A stretch of DNA of 56,897 nucleotides from Clostridiales bacterium (lineage in GTDB: Bacteria > Bacillota > Clostridia > Christensenellales > Borkfalkiaceae): positions 1-56,897 of the forward strand of contig SVIT01000004.1 of the NCBI GenBank assembly GCA_015069365.1, in the 5' to 3' direction. The position numbers were made by a program, and so were the translations under genes. Positions 38,878-48,667 of this stretch are shown here, piece by piece. Positions within the stretch are counted from its first letter, which is position 1; each line of letters begins with the position of its first letter. The notes below the pieces were generated by a model that searched no databases, was not told the DNA's origin, and saw only the letters and a list, made by a program, of their open reading frames with translations.

Positions 38878-39315
38878 TTAGGAATCTAAAAGAATAGTCA
38901 CGGGACCGTCATTCAACTGCTCAATTTTCATATCCGCACCGAATACCCCCTTCTTGACCGTTACACCATATCCGCGTAAAGTTTCAACGGCATACTCGTA
39001 TAAAAGCTCAGCACGTTCGGGGCGTTCCGCCAAAGTAAAGCTAGGACGGTTACCATGCGACGCGTCGCCATACAAAGTGAACTGCGACACGAGCAAGACC
39101 TCTCCCCCGACGTCTTTCACGGAAAGATTCATTTTTCCGTTCTCGTCCTCAAAAATACGTAAGCCCGCTATTTTCTTCGCAAGATATTCCGCATCCTTTT
39201 CCACATCGCCGACCTTGACGCCAAGAAAGACCGTCAGTCCGAACGGAATCTCCGAAATCAAATCCCCATCCACGGATAAGGTTGTTCTTTTTACCCTTTG
39301 CACCACTGCTTTCAT
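38878..39315 (-). CDS. dtd: D-aminoacyl-tRNA deacylase
   Basis: MKAVVQRVKRTTLSVDG, LLVSQFTLYGDASHGNRPSFTLAERPE, GVFGADMKIEQLNDGPVTILLDS. Confidence 0.97.
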   Translation of the reverse strand: MKAVVQRVKRTTLSVDGDLISEIPFGLTVFLGVKVGDVEKDAEYLAKKIAGLRIFEDENGKMNLSVKDVGGEVLLVSQFTLYGDASHGNRPSFTLAERPERAELLYEYAVETLRGYGVTVKKGVFGADMKIEQLNDGPVTILLDS

Positions 39316-39335
39316 CCCCACCTCGAAAACACGAC

Positions 39336-39365
39336 GAAATGCAGGATAGCGATATCCTGCATTTC
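39336..39365. terminator. perfect 13-bp hairpin with 4-nt loop between efp and dtd
   Basis: GAAATGCAGGATA-GCGA-TATCCTGCATTTC. Confidence 0.6.
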
Positions 39366-39404
39366 ATTCGTCATTGATTTTTTCTCTTTTAAAAGGTTAC
39401 GAGC

Positions 39405-39968
39405 TTATACACGGCTCATGTATTCGCCAGTTCTCGTATCGATACGGATCGTTTCACCTTCTTCAACGAACATAGGAACCTGAATCGTTGCGCCCGTTTC
39501 CACCTTTGCATTCTTCATAACGTTGGTAGCCGTATTACCCTTAACGCCGGGTTCAGCCTCAATAACCTTAAGTTCTACAAAGTTTTCGGGTTCAACGGAG
39601 AATGCCTTACCGTAAAGGAATTTCACGGTAACGGTATCGTTTTCCTTGATATATTTCAGCGCATCTTCTACCTGATCGTATGCAAGGTTTTCCTGGTTCC
39701 ATTCTTCGTCAACGAATACGTAGAATTCGCCGTCGAAATAAGAATAGGTCATCTTCTTCGTTTCTACCTGCGCCGTTTCCAACTTGGTCGTGGGGTTGAA
39801 AGTTTCGTTGGACAAAACCTGTCCCGTAACAACGTTCTTCAACGTCGTTCTTACGAACGCTGCGCCCTTACCGGGTTTTACGTGCTGGAAATCCGTTACA
39901 GTGTAAACACCACTCTTGTATTCAAAAGTTACACCCTTGCGAATATCGCCTGCCAAAATCTGTGCCAT
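39405..39968 (-). CDS. efp: elongation factor P
   Basis: [73 protein letters not shown]. Confidence 0.97.
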   Translation of the reverse strand: MAQILAGDIRKGVTFEYKSGVYTVTDFQHVKPGKGAAFVRTTLKNVVTGQVLSNETFNPTTKLETAQVETKKMTYSYFDGEFYVFVDEEWNQENLAYDQVEDALKYIKENDTVTVKFLYGKAFSVEPENFVELKVIEAEPGVKGNTATNVMKNAKVETGATIQVPMFVEEGETIRIDTRTGEYMSRV

Positions 39969-40005
39969 AATTTTTCTCCTTTATATCCTTATATAAATTT
40001 TCTTA

Positions 40006-41073
40006 TTATAAAATGATCAGGTTTCTGTCTGTTTTGGACATAAAACTCTGCACTTTTCCATCCTTTAAGGTAACCGTATCTTCAATACGAATCCCATATT
40101 CACCTGCTTTGTACACACCGGGCTCATCCGAGAATACCATGCCGTCCACCAGTTTTGCCTCGCCTCGAGGGCTGACCGAAGGATATTCGTGCACGTTCAA
40201 TCCAATCCCGTGTCCCAACGAATGAGTGAACAGTTCGCCATAGCCCTGCTCTTTGAGATAATTTCTCGCGATTGCATCCGCTTCAATCCCAGTCATACCG
40301 CTTATAAGCTGCTCTTTGATCATGGTATGCGCCGTCAAAACCGCTGCGTACGCTTTTTTGAATTCTTCGTGTTTTCCGTCGTCGCCAAAGAGGAACGTGC
40401 GGGTGATATCCGAACAGTATCCATCCACGCGGCAACCGAAGTCGATCAATACTTCGTCACCGAATTTCAGTCGGGTTTCCCCCGTTTCATGGTGAGGCAC
40501 CGCCGCATGCGCGCCGAACGCCACAATCGTATCGAAAGCCAAACCCTGCGCGCCGAGATTTCTCATCTTATATTCGAGTAAAGCCGCAACCTCACTCTCT
40601 TTCATGCCCTCTTTAATTTCAGGCAACAGAGCTAAAAACGCGTCCTCTGCAATTTCGCAAGCCTTGGCGATACAAGAAAGCTCGTATTCGCTCTTGATCG
40701 TCATCGCCTCCGACAACTGCTTGTCAATATTGACAAGTTTAATACCCGCCTCTTGCAACCTGCAATATTCAGAAGCACTGGTCTGATTGAATGAAATCCC
40801 CACCGATTGATAGGCAGACAATCGCTCGATTGCGTCGCCTTGCTTAAACAAAACGGGGGTCACGTCCGTGCCCTGGCACAGCTTTTCTGCCGCTTCGATA
40901 TACCGCTTATCCGTGTACAGCGTCGTACCGTTTTTGTCCACAACCGCAAAGCCGTTCTCTGCTACAAACCCAGTTATATAGCGAAGTAAATATTCACGCG
41001 CCACGTATACAGCTTCACAACCGCTCAGTTGCAATATTTTTTTGCCGTTCGTTTCTACCATATTTTTTCTCAC
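40006..41073 (-). CDS. M24 family aminopeptidase P / Xaa-Pro peptidase
   Basis: LIDFGCRVDGYCSDITRTF, HSLGHGIGLNVHEYPSVSP, GMVFSDEPGVYKAGEYGIRIEDTV. Confidence 0.95.
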   Translation of the reverse strand: MRKNMVETNGKKILQLSGCEAVYVAREYLLRYITGFVAENGFAVVDKNGTTLYTDKRYIEAAEKLCQGTDVTPVLFKQGDAIERLSAYQSVGISFNQTSASEYCRLQEAGIKLVNIDKQLSEAMTIKSEYELSCIAKACEIAEDAFLALLPEIKEGMKESEVAALLEYKMRNLGAQGLAFDTIVAFGAHAAVPHHETGETRLKFGDEVLIDFGCRVDGYCSDITRTFLFGDDGKHEEFKKAYAAVLTAHTMIKEQLISGMTGIEADAIARNYLKEQGYGELFTHSLGHGIGLNVHEYPSVSPRGEAKLVDGMVFSDEPGVYKAGEYGIRIEDTVTLKDGKVQSFMSKTDRNLIIL

Positions 41074-41137
41074 TTTACTTTATTTTAACAAATTTTTCTT
41101 AATTCGTCAAGTATCCTACGACAAATCGTAAGGATTT

Positions 41138-41983
41138 TTATGCCCCAAAGTATATTTTCTTCATTTCTTCCGCTTCTTCCGCCTGCTTTCCTGCAGATTC
41201 GCTGACAATATACGGCTCTAAAGCCAGCTCTTTGAGCGCTATCGCGAGCGGCGCAAACTCCGGTCCGTACACTTCATCCTTAAAGGTCAGATGTTTCACC
41301 TCCCCTTTCGCCGAATACATGATTTTGGAAAAATGCACGTGGAAATGTTTTACCCTCTCATAACCAAGCTCGTCAATCATATACTGCAAGCGGGTTTTAT
41401 AATCCTCAACGGTACGCAAAGAACCTTGCTCTCTTGCATTGATATGACCAAAATCCACGCAAGGCGTATATACAGGGTCAATCTTGCAAAACCGCACAAC
41501 CTCATCTAGCGTACCGATCTGCGCCAGTTTTCCCATTGTCTCGGGACAGAATATAAGGTCTTGCATATCGTTAAGATAAATATAATCACGCAAAATTTTT
41601 AAGCGTTCTTCCGTCAAGGCAACCGCCTCTTCACGGCTTACCTTGCCCTGCGCCGCAGGATGAAAAACTACACGCTTCCCACCCATCAGTTTAACCATTT
41701 TTGCGCTATCCAACACGTAACCGTAGGATTTTGCAGCCATTTCATCGTCAGGGTTGGCAAAATTGATAAAATAGGGCGCGTGTACGGAAATCTCCACCCC
41801 TGCCTCCGCAAACGCTTCGCCGATGGAAATCGCCTTATCCTCACTCATTCTAACCCCTCTTCCAAAGGAATACTCAAAACAGTCCAAACCGCGTTTTTTT
41901 ACAAATCCCGCCGATTCTTCCGTGTGGGAAAAGCCCTCCGCATAAAAGCTTTCACAGTTCCCGCTCGGTCCAAATTTTATCAT
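41138..41983 (-). CDS. endonuclease-IV-like TIM-barrel protein
   Basis: VEISVHAPYFINFANPDDE, VVFHPAA, CPETMGKLAQIGTLDEVV, CVDFGHINARE, HVHFS. Confidence 0.85.
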   Translation of the reverse strand: MIKFGPSGNCESFYAEGFSHTEESAGFVKKRGLDCFEYSFGRGVRMSEDKAISIGEAFAEAGVEISVHAPYFINFANPDDEMAAKSYGYVLDSAKMVKLMGGKRVVFHPAAQGKVSREEAVALTEERLKILRDYIYLNDMQDLIFCPETMGKLAQIGTLDEVVRFCKIDPVYTPCVDFGHINAREQGSLRTVEDYKTRLQYMIDELGYERVKHFHVHFSKIMYSAKGEVKHLTFKDEVYGPEFAPLAIALKELALEPYIVSESAGKQAEEAEEMKKIYFGA

Positions 41984-42846
41984 TGATCACGTACCTGCCT
42001 TATATCTTTTGTTAATTGTGCCTGCAAATCTTCCACGTTTTCAAAACGTCTTACCGCACGCATATAGCGGATAAATTCCACCTTTAATTCCCGATTATAC
42101 AAATCTCCGTCAAAGCCGTCAAGATAGGTTTCGAGGCGGACTTCCTCATTCTCAAACGTCGGGCGCGCACCATAGTTGGTGATACCTTTATACATTTTTC
42201 CATCCACCGCCACGCGGGTTTCATAAACCCCTTTCCTGATCGGAAATTTATCTTTGGGATAGAGCACGTTCGCCGTAGGAAAGCCCAGTGTCCTGCCCAC
42301 GCCTCGGTCTTTAATCACCGTCCCTATTAAGAAAAACGGTTCGCCAAGCAGCGCATTCACCTTTTCCATTTCACCGTTTTCCAGCAATCCCTTTACCGTT
42401 CGAGAACTCACTTTTTCGCCATAAATCTCCACCAAAGGCACGATTTCAACGCGTACCTGCCCCCATCGTTTGATGGTTTTCGTATCGCCTTGCGCCTTTG
42501 CGCCGAACCGAAAATCCTCGCCACACACAAACAGCTTTGGAGAGAACGAGTCTTGCAATAAAACCAAAAACGCCTCGGGAGACAAATCCTTAATTTCCTC
42601 AAAGGGTAGCTCAAAGACAAAATCTACGCCGCCACTTTTAAAGATTTCTTCACGTTCCCGAAAGGTAAAAATATTACTCTCCCCCTTACCGCCGACAATT
42701 GTCATGATCCCCACGGGCAAACCGCTGTTTTTTGCGTGCGACAAAAGTAAGCGATGCCCGACGTGCAAGCCGTCGAAACCGCCCAAAAGCATTGCGCACC
42801 CATTACAAAGGTCTTGATTTTCCGTCAGCCAAACCGTTTTTAACAT
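41980..42846 (-). CDS. ribF: bifunctional riboflavin kinase/FAD synthetase
   Basis: GGFDGLHVGHRLLL, GEKVSSRTVKGLLENGEM, DRGVGRTLGFPTANV, GVYETRVAVDGKMYKGITNYGARPTF. Confidence 0.95.
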   Translation of the reverse strand: MLKTVWLTENQDLCNGCAMLLGGFDGLHVGHRLLLSHAKNSGLPVGIMTIVGGKGESNIFTFREREEIFKSGGVDFVFELPFEEIKDLSPEAFLVLLQDSFSPKLFVCGEDFRFGAKAQGDTKTIKRWGQVRVEIVPLVEIYGEKVSSRTVKGLLENGEMEKVNALLGEPFFLIGTVIKDRGVGRTLGFPTANVLYPKDKFPIRKGVYETRVAVDGKMYKGITNYGARPTFENEEVRLETYLDGFDGDLYNRELKVEFIRYMRAVRRFENVEDLQAQLTKDIRQVRDQ

Positions 42847-43724
42847 AATTTCGTCTTCGCTTTTGCTCTGCCCTGCATAACCTCGGCAAGTCCGTAAAAC
42901 CGACCGTCTTGGTATATCTTATAAATTCCGTCTGCTACGTCCACCGTAACCGATTGACCGTGGAAGATCCTTTCCTCGTTTTTCGCCGTCAATTCAAGCG
43001 CAGCATACGGCAATACGTCTTCCGTGGGAATGATATATTTCTCCAACTCTGAAACGGGCGGTTCTTCCTCAAAAAAGGAGAAGGGCAACGCCTTATCCAA
43101 CGTAAAGAATCCGCTCTGCGTGCGATTCAACGCACTCATCACCGCTTTCGTCCCCAGCTTTTCCCCAATATCTCTCGCCAACGAACGAATATACGTACCG
43201 CCACCGCAACGTATCTTGATACGGAAAGTATCCTCTTTCCCTTCGACCCGTTCCAAAAGCTCCATACCGTAGATATGCACTTTCTTGGGCGGCAGTTCAA
43301 ATTCTACGCCAGCACGCGCCAGATCGTACCCTCTGCGCCCGTTTACGTTCTTCGCACTGTACTTGGGCGGCACCTGCATAATATCCCCGAAAAAAGTAGG
43401 TAAAACGTCCGCAATTTCACGTTCATTAGGTACATGCCCCCCTTGAATGAGCGTTCCCGTACTATCCAACGTATCCGAATCCACCCCAAAAGTGAACTCT
43501 GCAATATACTCTTTTTCTTTCTCCAGGAAATAATCAAACAGACGAGTCGCATTGCCCACGCCGACAGGCAAAACACCGCTCGCCAAAGGATCGAGCGTCC
43601 CCATATGTCCGCAAGGTACGCCCGACAACCATTTAATCTTATTGACAACCGTCGAAGAAACGATCCCCGACGGTTTGTTGACGTTAAAAAAGCCGAATCG
43701 ACTTATTTGTTCCGTTCTTTTCAC
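42840..43724 (-). CDS. truB: tRNA pseudouridine(55) synthase
   Basis: FFNVNKPSGIVSSTVVNKIK, GHMGTLDPLASGVLPVGVGNATRLFDY, IRCGGGTYIRSLARDIGEKLGT. Confidence 0.97.
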   Translation of the reverse strand: MKRTEQISRFGFFNVNKPSGIVSSTVVNKIKWLSGVPCGHMGTLDPLASGVLPVGVGNATRLFDYFLEKEKEYIAEFTFGVDSDTLDSTGTLIQGGHVPNEREIADVLPTFFGDIMQVPPKYSAKNVNGRRGYDLARAGVEFELPPKKVHIYGMELLERVEGKEDTFRIKIRCGGGTYIRSLARDIGEKLGTKAVMSALNRTQSGFFTLDKALPFSFFEEEPPVSELEKYIIPTEDVLPYAALELTAKNEERIFHGQSVTVDVADGIYKIYQDGRFYGLAEVMQGRAKAKTKLC

Positions 43725-43733
43725 AAAAACTCC

Positions 43734-46166
43734 TTAACGAAGCTCGATACCGAGTTTGAATTTCAAATTACCTAAAATCTTCTTGACGTAGCCGTCCAAC
43801 GTTTCGGGGGTGAACGCCTTTTCCACGTTCGCATCAGGCGTGAAGGTAAGGGTAAACGCCATACTCTTCTTCCCTTCGGGAATCTGACCGCCTCTGTACA
43901 CGTCAAACAGTTTTGCTTCGGTCACATACTTACAAGAATGTAACAGCACCTCTTCAATCTCCGCGCACGTCAGCTTTTCATCAGCAATCAAAGCAAGGTC
44001 GCGCTTAACTGCAGGGAACTTCGGCAGGTTGGTATAACGTACGTCATCATCCAACGAAAGCGCCGACAAATCCAACTCGCCAAGATATACTTTTTTATCC
44101 AAGCCAAGCGAAAGGGCGATAGCAGGGTCGAGTTCACCGAACGAACCGACCGTTTTTCCGTCCATAATCACGTTCGCGGAAACACCTGGATGCAGGTAAG
44201 TTTTTGCGGCTCTTTCATAGGTAAACGTAAGGTGGAAAATCTCCGCAATATGTTCAATCGCACCTTTCATATCAAAGAAATCATTATTGCCGCCCCATAC
44301 GCCGAGGACAAGATGTTTCTTTTCGTCAGGCTGTTGCCCTGCCGCCGTATCGCAAGGGAAATAGGTATTCGCCACCTCGAACTGTCTACCCTCGTCGTTG
44401 CCGCGGCGGATATTGCGCACGGCGTTCATGAGCATAGACGGCGCAAGGAAGGTACGCATTACGGACAATTCCTCGCTGATCGGGTTGAGAATACGCACCG
44501 CATTTCTCTCTTCCGAATCTTCAGGCAATTTCATCAAATCAAAATCTTTCGGGGAATAGAACGAGTAGTTATACGCTTCTGAGAATCCCTGCACTCTCAA
44601 AAGGTTTTTAAGGTGTAATTCTTTCTTTTGTTCCTCCGTCAAGCCGCCGCCCGTAACCTGCGCCGCTTGCAAGAAGGTGGGCGTGATATGATCGTAACCG
44701 TACATGCGGATAACCTCTTCCGCCAGATCGGGATAACCGTCCACATCGTCACGGTATCCAGGGATCTCTACCGTCAATACGTCCCCCTGAATGGTCGGTT
44801 TGAAATTCAGTCTTTCCAAGATAGAAAGAATTTCTTCATTCGGCACAACGATACCGAGCAGATCGTTGATCTTCCTCACGCTCGCCGTCATCGTGCGAGG
44901 AATCAAATCCACCGCGCAAACGTCTGCGCAAAGTTCGGTCACAACGCCGCAACCAAGTTCTTCAATCAAATGCAACGCACGTGCCATGCCCAAGCCATTG
45001 GTGTACGCGTCCACGCCCTTTTCAAAACGAGAAGACGAGTCGGAAGACTGGCCCAAAGCGCGCGAAGTCTTTCTCACGTTATCTCTTGCAAATTTTGCGG
45101 ATTCGAAGAATACATTCTTCGTCGTTGCCTTGATTTCGCTGTTCAAACCACCCATAATCCCTGCGAGCGCAACGGGTTTATTCCCATCGCAAATCACAAG
45201 ATTGTCAGGAGTAAGAGCAAATTCTTTTTCGTCGAGCGTGACAATTTTCTCGCCCTTTTCTGCTCTTCTTACAATAATTTTTCTTCCGCCGATATCCTCT
45301 GCGTCAAAGGCATGCATGGGTTGCCCCATTTCCAACAGCACGAAGTTGGTGATATCAACAATGGGAGAAATCGAACGAATCCCCGACGTTGCCAAACGTT
45401 TTCTCATCCATGCAGGAGATACTCCCCCTTGCACGTCTTCCACGTAACGCCCAACGTAGCGAGGACAAAGATCGGGCGCCAACACCTCAACCGTGATGGG
45501 CGCGGCATTCGTTTTCTTTGCCGTATAGGAATAATCGGGTTCTTTGAGGGGTTTCTTCATAACCGCAGCAACCTCGCGCGCGATTCCCAAAATACATTGA
45601 CAATCGGGACGGTTTGCAGTAACGGAAATATCAAAAATCCAGTCATCCAAACCGACAATTTTCTTAATATCCTCGCCCACGGGTACATCTTTTGCAAGAT
45701 CTAACAGTCCGTCGAACTCTGCCCCTGGATAGAAATCGTCATTGATACCGAGCTCCCCGCCCGAACACAACATACCAAAAGATTCTACGCCGCGAAGCTT
45801 GCCTTTTTTAATTTTCTTGATCCCATCGGGGTTCTTTTCAAGCATTGCAGGATTGCTCTCTACCACCGTCGATCCGTCAAGCGCGCAAGGCGTTTTCATC
45901 CCCACGTACACGTTGGACGCGCCCGTGACGATCTGCAATTCGCGGCCGTATTCCTCCCCGCAATCGACCACGCAGATCTGCATATGATCACTGTCGGGAT
46001 GAGGTGTAAGAGATTTAACTTCTCCTACGACAACGCGATTGATTTTTTCGCCGAGATAGGAGAGTTCTTCCACTTCAAAACCGCAAGAAAAGAGCTTGTC
46101 TGCAAGTTCTTGCGCGGAAATATCTATGTCTACGTAATCTTTTAACCAACTGAAAGGTGCTTTCAT
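43734..46166 (-). CDS. pheT: phenylalanine-tRNA ligase beta subunit
   Basis: MKAPFSWLKDYVDIDISAQELADKL, tRNA-binding domain, ALGQSSDSSSRFEKGVD, anticodon-binding FDX C-terminus. Confidence 0.98.
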   Translation of the reverse strand: MKAPFSWLKDYVDIDISAQELADKLFSCGFEVEELSYLGEKINRVVVGEVKSLTPHPDSDHMQICVVDCGEEYGRELQIVTGASNVYVGMKTPCALDGSTVVESNPAMLEKNPDGIKKIKKGKLRGVESFGMLCSGGELGINDDFYPGAEFDGLLDLAKDVPVGEDIKKIVGLDDWIFDISVTANRPDCQCILGIAREVAAVMKKPLKEPDYSYTAKKTNAAPITVEVLAPDLCPRYVGRYVEDVQGGVSPAWMRKRLATSGIRSISPIVDITNFVLLEMGQPMHAFDAEDIGGRKIIVRRAEKGEKIVTLDEKEFALTPDNLVICDGNKPVALAGIMGGLNSEIKATTKNVFFESAKFARDNVRKTSRALGQSSDSSSRFEKGVDAYTNGLGMARALHLIEELGCGVVTELCADVCAVDLIPRTMTASVRKINDLLGIVVPNEEILSILERLNFKPTIQGDVLTVEIPGYRDDVDGYPDLAEEVIRMYGYDHITPTFLQAAQVTGGGLTEEQKKELHLKNLLRVQGFSEAYNYSFYSPKDFDLMKLPEDSEERNAVRILNPISEELSVMRTFLAPSMLMNAVRNIRRGNDEGRQFEVANTYFPCDTAAGQQPDEKKHLVLGVWGGNNDFFDMKGAIEHIAEIFHLTFTYERAAKTYLHPGVSANVIMDGKTVGSFGELDPAIALSLGLDKKVYLGELDLSALSLDDDVRYTNLPKFPAVKRDLALIADEKLTCAEIEEVLLHSCKYVTEAKLFDVYRGGQIPEGKKSMAFTLTFTPDANVEKAFTPETLDGYVKKILGNLKFKLGIELR

Positions 46167-46177
46167 GTTTCTTCTCC

Positions 46178-47191
46178 TTAATCCTCAAACTGCTGCAAAA
46201 ATCTGGTATCGTTTTCAAATAAAGTCTTAATGTTATTGATACCGTATTTCAACATGGCGATTCTTTCAACCCCCATACCGAACGCAAAGCCCGTGTACAC
46301 GTCGGGATCTACGTTGCAGTTTTCCAAAACTCTGCGGTTGACCATACCCGCACCGAGCACTTCAATCCATCCCGTACCCTTGCAAAGACGGCAGCCTTTA
46401 CCGCCGCACTCCGAACAGCTAAGGTCGACCTCAACGCTGGGTTCAGTGAAAGGAAAATAGGATGGACGCAAGCGGACTTTGGTCGATTCCGTAAACATCT
46501 TACGGGCAAATTCAGCGAGCATACCCTGCAAATCGCAAAGGGTGATCCCCTTATCAACAACCAAGCCCTCCATCTGGTGGAACATGGGCGAGTGAGTCGC
46601 GTCGTCATCCGAACGGAATACTCTGCCGGGCGAAAGAATTTTAATGGGGGGTGCTTCTTGCTCCATAACGCGAATCTGCCCAGCCGACGTCTGCGTACGA
46701 AGAAGTAAATTATCCGCCAAATAGAAAGTATCCTGCATATCGCGCGCAGGGTGATCCTGAGGAGTGTTGAGCGCAGTGAAATTGTAATAATCCGTTTCAA
46801 TCTCAGGACCTTCAAAAATCTTAAAGCCCATACCCGCAAAGATATCGATCAACTCATTTTTCACGAGTGTAATAGGATGCAAAGCGCCTGCTTTATATAC
46901 TTTTCCAGGCATCGTGATATCGATGCGTTCTTTTTCATACTGTTTTTCCAACTCCATCTTACGGACAATCACCGCGCGAGCATCAAACGCCTCTTCCATT
47001 GCCTGTTTAAACTCGTTAACTACCTTGCCGAACGTGGGACGTTCTTCCTTAGGAAGATCTTTCATACCGCTCATAATCCCTTTCAACTCGGTCTGGAACT
47101 TTACCTTAAGCTCGTAAAGCGCCCTGCCCGTTTCCGTTTGTCCGACGGCAGATAAAATCTCCGTCCGCAAGCTTTCGATTTTTTCTTTCAT
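46178..47191 (-). CDS. pheS: phenylalanine-tRNA ligase alpha subunit
   Basis: [54 protein letters not shown], class II motifs. Confidence 0.98.
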   Translation of the reverse strand: MKEKIESLRTEILSAVGQTETGRALYELKVKFQTELKGIMSGMKDLPKEERPTFGKVVNEFKQAMEEAFDARAVIVRKMELEKQYEKERIDITMPGKVYKAGALHPITLVKNELIDIFAGMGFKIFEGPEIETDYYNFTALNTPQDHPARDMQDTFYLADNLLLRTQTSAGQIRVMEQEAPPIKILSPGRVFRSDDDATHSPMFHQMEGLVVDKGITLCDLQGMLAEFARKMFTESTKVRLRPSYFPFTEPSVEVDLSCSECGGKGCRLCKGTGWIEVLGAGMVNRRVLENCNVDPDVYTGFAFGMGVERIAMLKYGINNIKTLFENDTRFLQQFED

Positions 47192-47232
47192 ATATTCCTC
47201 CGAATTTTATTCGTTTGATTTTTAGCATAAAA

Positions 47233-47475
47233 CTACCCTGCGCGTTAAAATAACGCGCAGGGCGAAAATTCCGCTGTACCACCTGCATTCGCGCGGGAGT
47301 CCGCGCCTTCATTACGCCGTTACGCCACGTATACGTCTCTCCCTACCCAAAAAACGGCTCAAGAGAGCGGCTCCAAAGTGAAATGGCTATCTTTCCTCTT
47401 CTTCGTACCTTTCAGCCTATGGGTACGATCTCTTTGAGAAGCGCCACGAAAAATACCTGCTTTTTCCTCGCCTTT
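47233..47475 (-). promoter_or_regulatory. T-box leader of pheST (terminator hairpin 47236-47262)
   Basis: Minus strand carries AATGCAGGTGGTACAGCGGAA (T-box bulge consensus AANNNGGGTGGTACCGCG-like) followed by 12-bp terminator CCCTGCGCGTTA/TAACGCGCAGGG; a TTC (Phe) triplet occurs in the upstream stem region (GCCATTTCACTTTGGAGC). Confidence 0.85.
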
Positions 47476-47492
47476 ATACAAGTTGTATATAC

Positions 47493-47521
47493 ATTATAAA
47501 CGCTCCGCAACGAAAAGTCAA
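47493..47521 (-). promoter_or_regulatory. sigma-A promoter of T-box-pheST
   Basis: TTGACT-17 nt-TATAAT on the minus strand. Confidence 0.75.
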
Positions 47522-47567
47522 ACGATTTTTCAATGCAGAGCGTAAGTTGAGTAAAATTATCCTTCTC

Positions 47568-48197
47568 TTATTTATTTTTCAAAAGGTCGCGGATTTCTTC
47601 CAACAATCTGGTGTTCGCGGTTTCTTTTTCCGCCGCAACAACCGCTGCTGCAGCCGCTTCTTCCGCAGCAATTCTGTCAGCTTCCGCCTTTGCAGCTTTC
47701 GCCTCTTCTACACGTTGCGCATAAATAGCTTTTGCTTCTTTCTTAGAAACTTTTTCATGATAACGGATATTTGCGATTTCTTTCTTTTCGTCAAAATCAA
47801 ATCCGTCCACCATACGTTCGTGTGCCTCGGAAATCTTGTTCATTGTGCGGACGATCATAAACAGCACGAAGGCAATCAACAAGAAATTGATAATTGCGCT
47901 GATAAACGCACCCCAGTCGATATAGATCGAGTTCGCCAAATCAATTACGCCGGGCTGATCCGCCACCCACGCAGGAGAAAGCATCGTAATCGCGCCCTCC
48001 AAACCATCCTTGCCGATGATAAGCGCCAAAATCCAGTTGATGATGGGTTTTAAGATGTTGTTACTCAACGCGTTGACAATCGCCGTAAATGCGCCGCCAA
48101 CGATAACACCGACAGCCATGTCAAGCACGTTGCCACGCGTGATGAATTTTCTAAATTCACCAAAGAATTTTTTAATTCTGCCCTCATTCTTTTCCAT
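47568..48197 (-). CDS. mscL: large-conductance mechanosensitive channel with extended Ala/Glu-rich C-terminus
   Basis: FGEFRKFITRGNVLDMAVGVIVGGAFTAIVNALSNNILKPIINW, DWGAFISAIINFLLIAFVLFMIVRTMNK. Confidence 0.96.
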   Translation of the reverse strand: MEKNEGRIKKFFGEFRKFITRGNVLDMAVGVIVGGAFTAIVNALSNNILKPIINWILALIIGKDGLEGAITMLSPAWVADQPGVIDLANSIYIDWGAFISAIINFLLIAFVLFMIVRTMNKISEAHERMVDGFDFDEKKEIANIRYHEKVSKKEAKAIYAQRVEEAKAAKAEADRIAAEEAAAAAVVAAEKETANTRLLEEIRDLLKNK

Positions 48198-48255
48198 AAA
48201 ATAAACCTCGCTTTGTCTTCCCGATTTTTGTCGGGATTTGTTGTTTCGTGTCTAT

Positions 48256-48284
48256 ATTATACTCTTCTTTAATCGGTTTGTCAA
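48256..48284 (-). promoter_or_regulatory. sigma-A promoter of mscL
   Basis: TTGACA-17 nt-TATAAT on the minus strand. Confidence 0.8.
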
Positions 48285-48441
48285 GTGCATTATATATTTA
48301 TCTTTTATCATATCCACGAATGTCGGGTATGCTCACGCTTCGCCTCTAAGCGCACAAAAAAGATATTTTCAAGAGTTTTCGTATAGACTTGAACCCGTGT
48401 GTAAAATATATGCTTTTCGACTAAAAGGAGAAAAGCTACAT

Positions 48442-48540
48442 CAAACACCTTTTCACTATTCACTATTACTTATTACTTGCCAAAAAACGACAAGAGGTTT
48501 TAGTGAAAAGTGAAGAGTGAAGAGTGAAGAGTGAAAAAGT
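48442..48540. repeat. imperfect inverted array of TTCACTA/GTGAAGA heptamer-like repeats
   Basis: Plus strand CTTTTCACTATTCACTATTACTTATTACTTG followed by AGTGAAAAGTGAAGAGTGAAGAGTGAAGAGTGAAAAAG. Confidence 0.7.
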
Positions 48541-48576
48541 AAAATCGACAAGCTTCTGTCGAAACTTGTCGATCTT

Positions 48577-48621
48577 TGGCTGGGGCGAAGTGATTCGAAC
48601 ACCTGAATGGCGGAGTCAGAG
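48577..48621 (-). pseudogene. tRNA-Gln(CTG)-like 3' half (putative attachment-site remnant)
   Basis: Minus strand CTCTGACTCCGCCATTCAGGTGTTCGAATCACTTCGCCCCAGCCA: T-arm AGGTG-TTCGAAT-CACTT pairs fully (one G-U), acceptor 3' strand plus CCA; no matching D-arm or 5' acceptor upstream. Followed by ATCGACAAG/CTTGTCGAT hairpin and T-run. Confidence 0.7.
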
Positions 48622-48667
48622 GCTCTGGACAATATGCAAAAACGGGATATTTTTAACGATTTTCTCT

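Noticed and set aside
44628-45704. 358-aa plus-strand ORF antisense to pheT
   Set aside because: No domain signature and fully inside an unambiguous pheT; shadow ORF.
48376-48402. Possible third tRNA T-loop remnant (GGGTTCAAGTC on the minus strand)
   Set aside because: T-stem does not pair and there is no acceptor or CCA end; too little to call.
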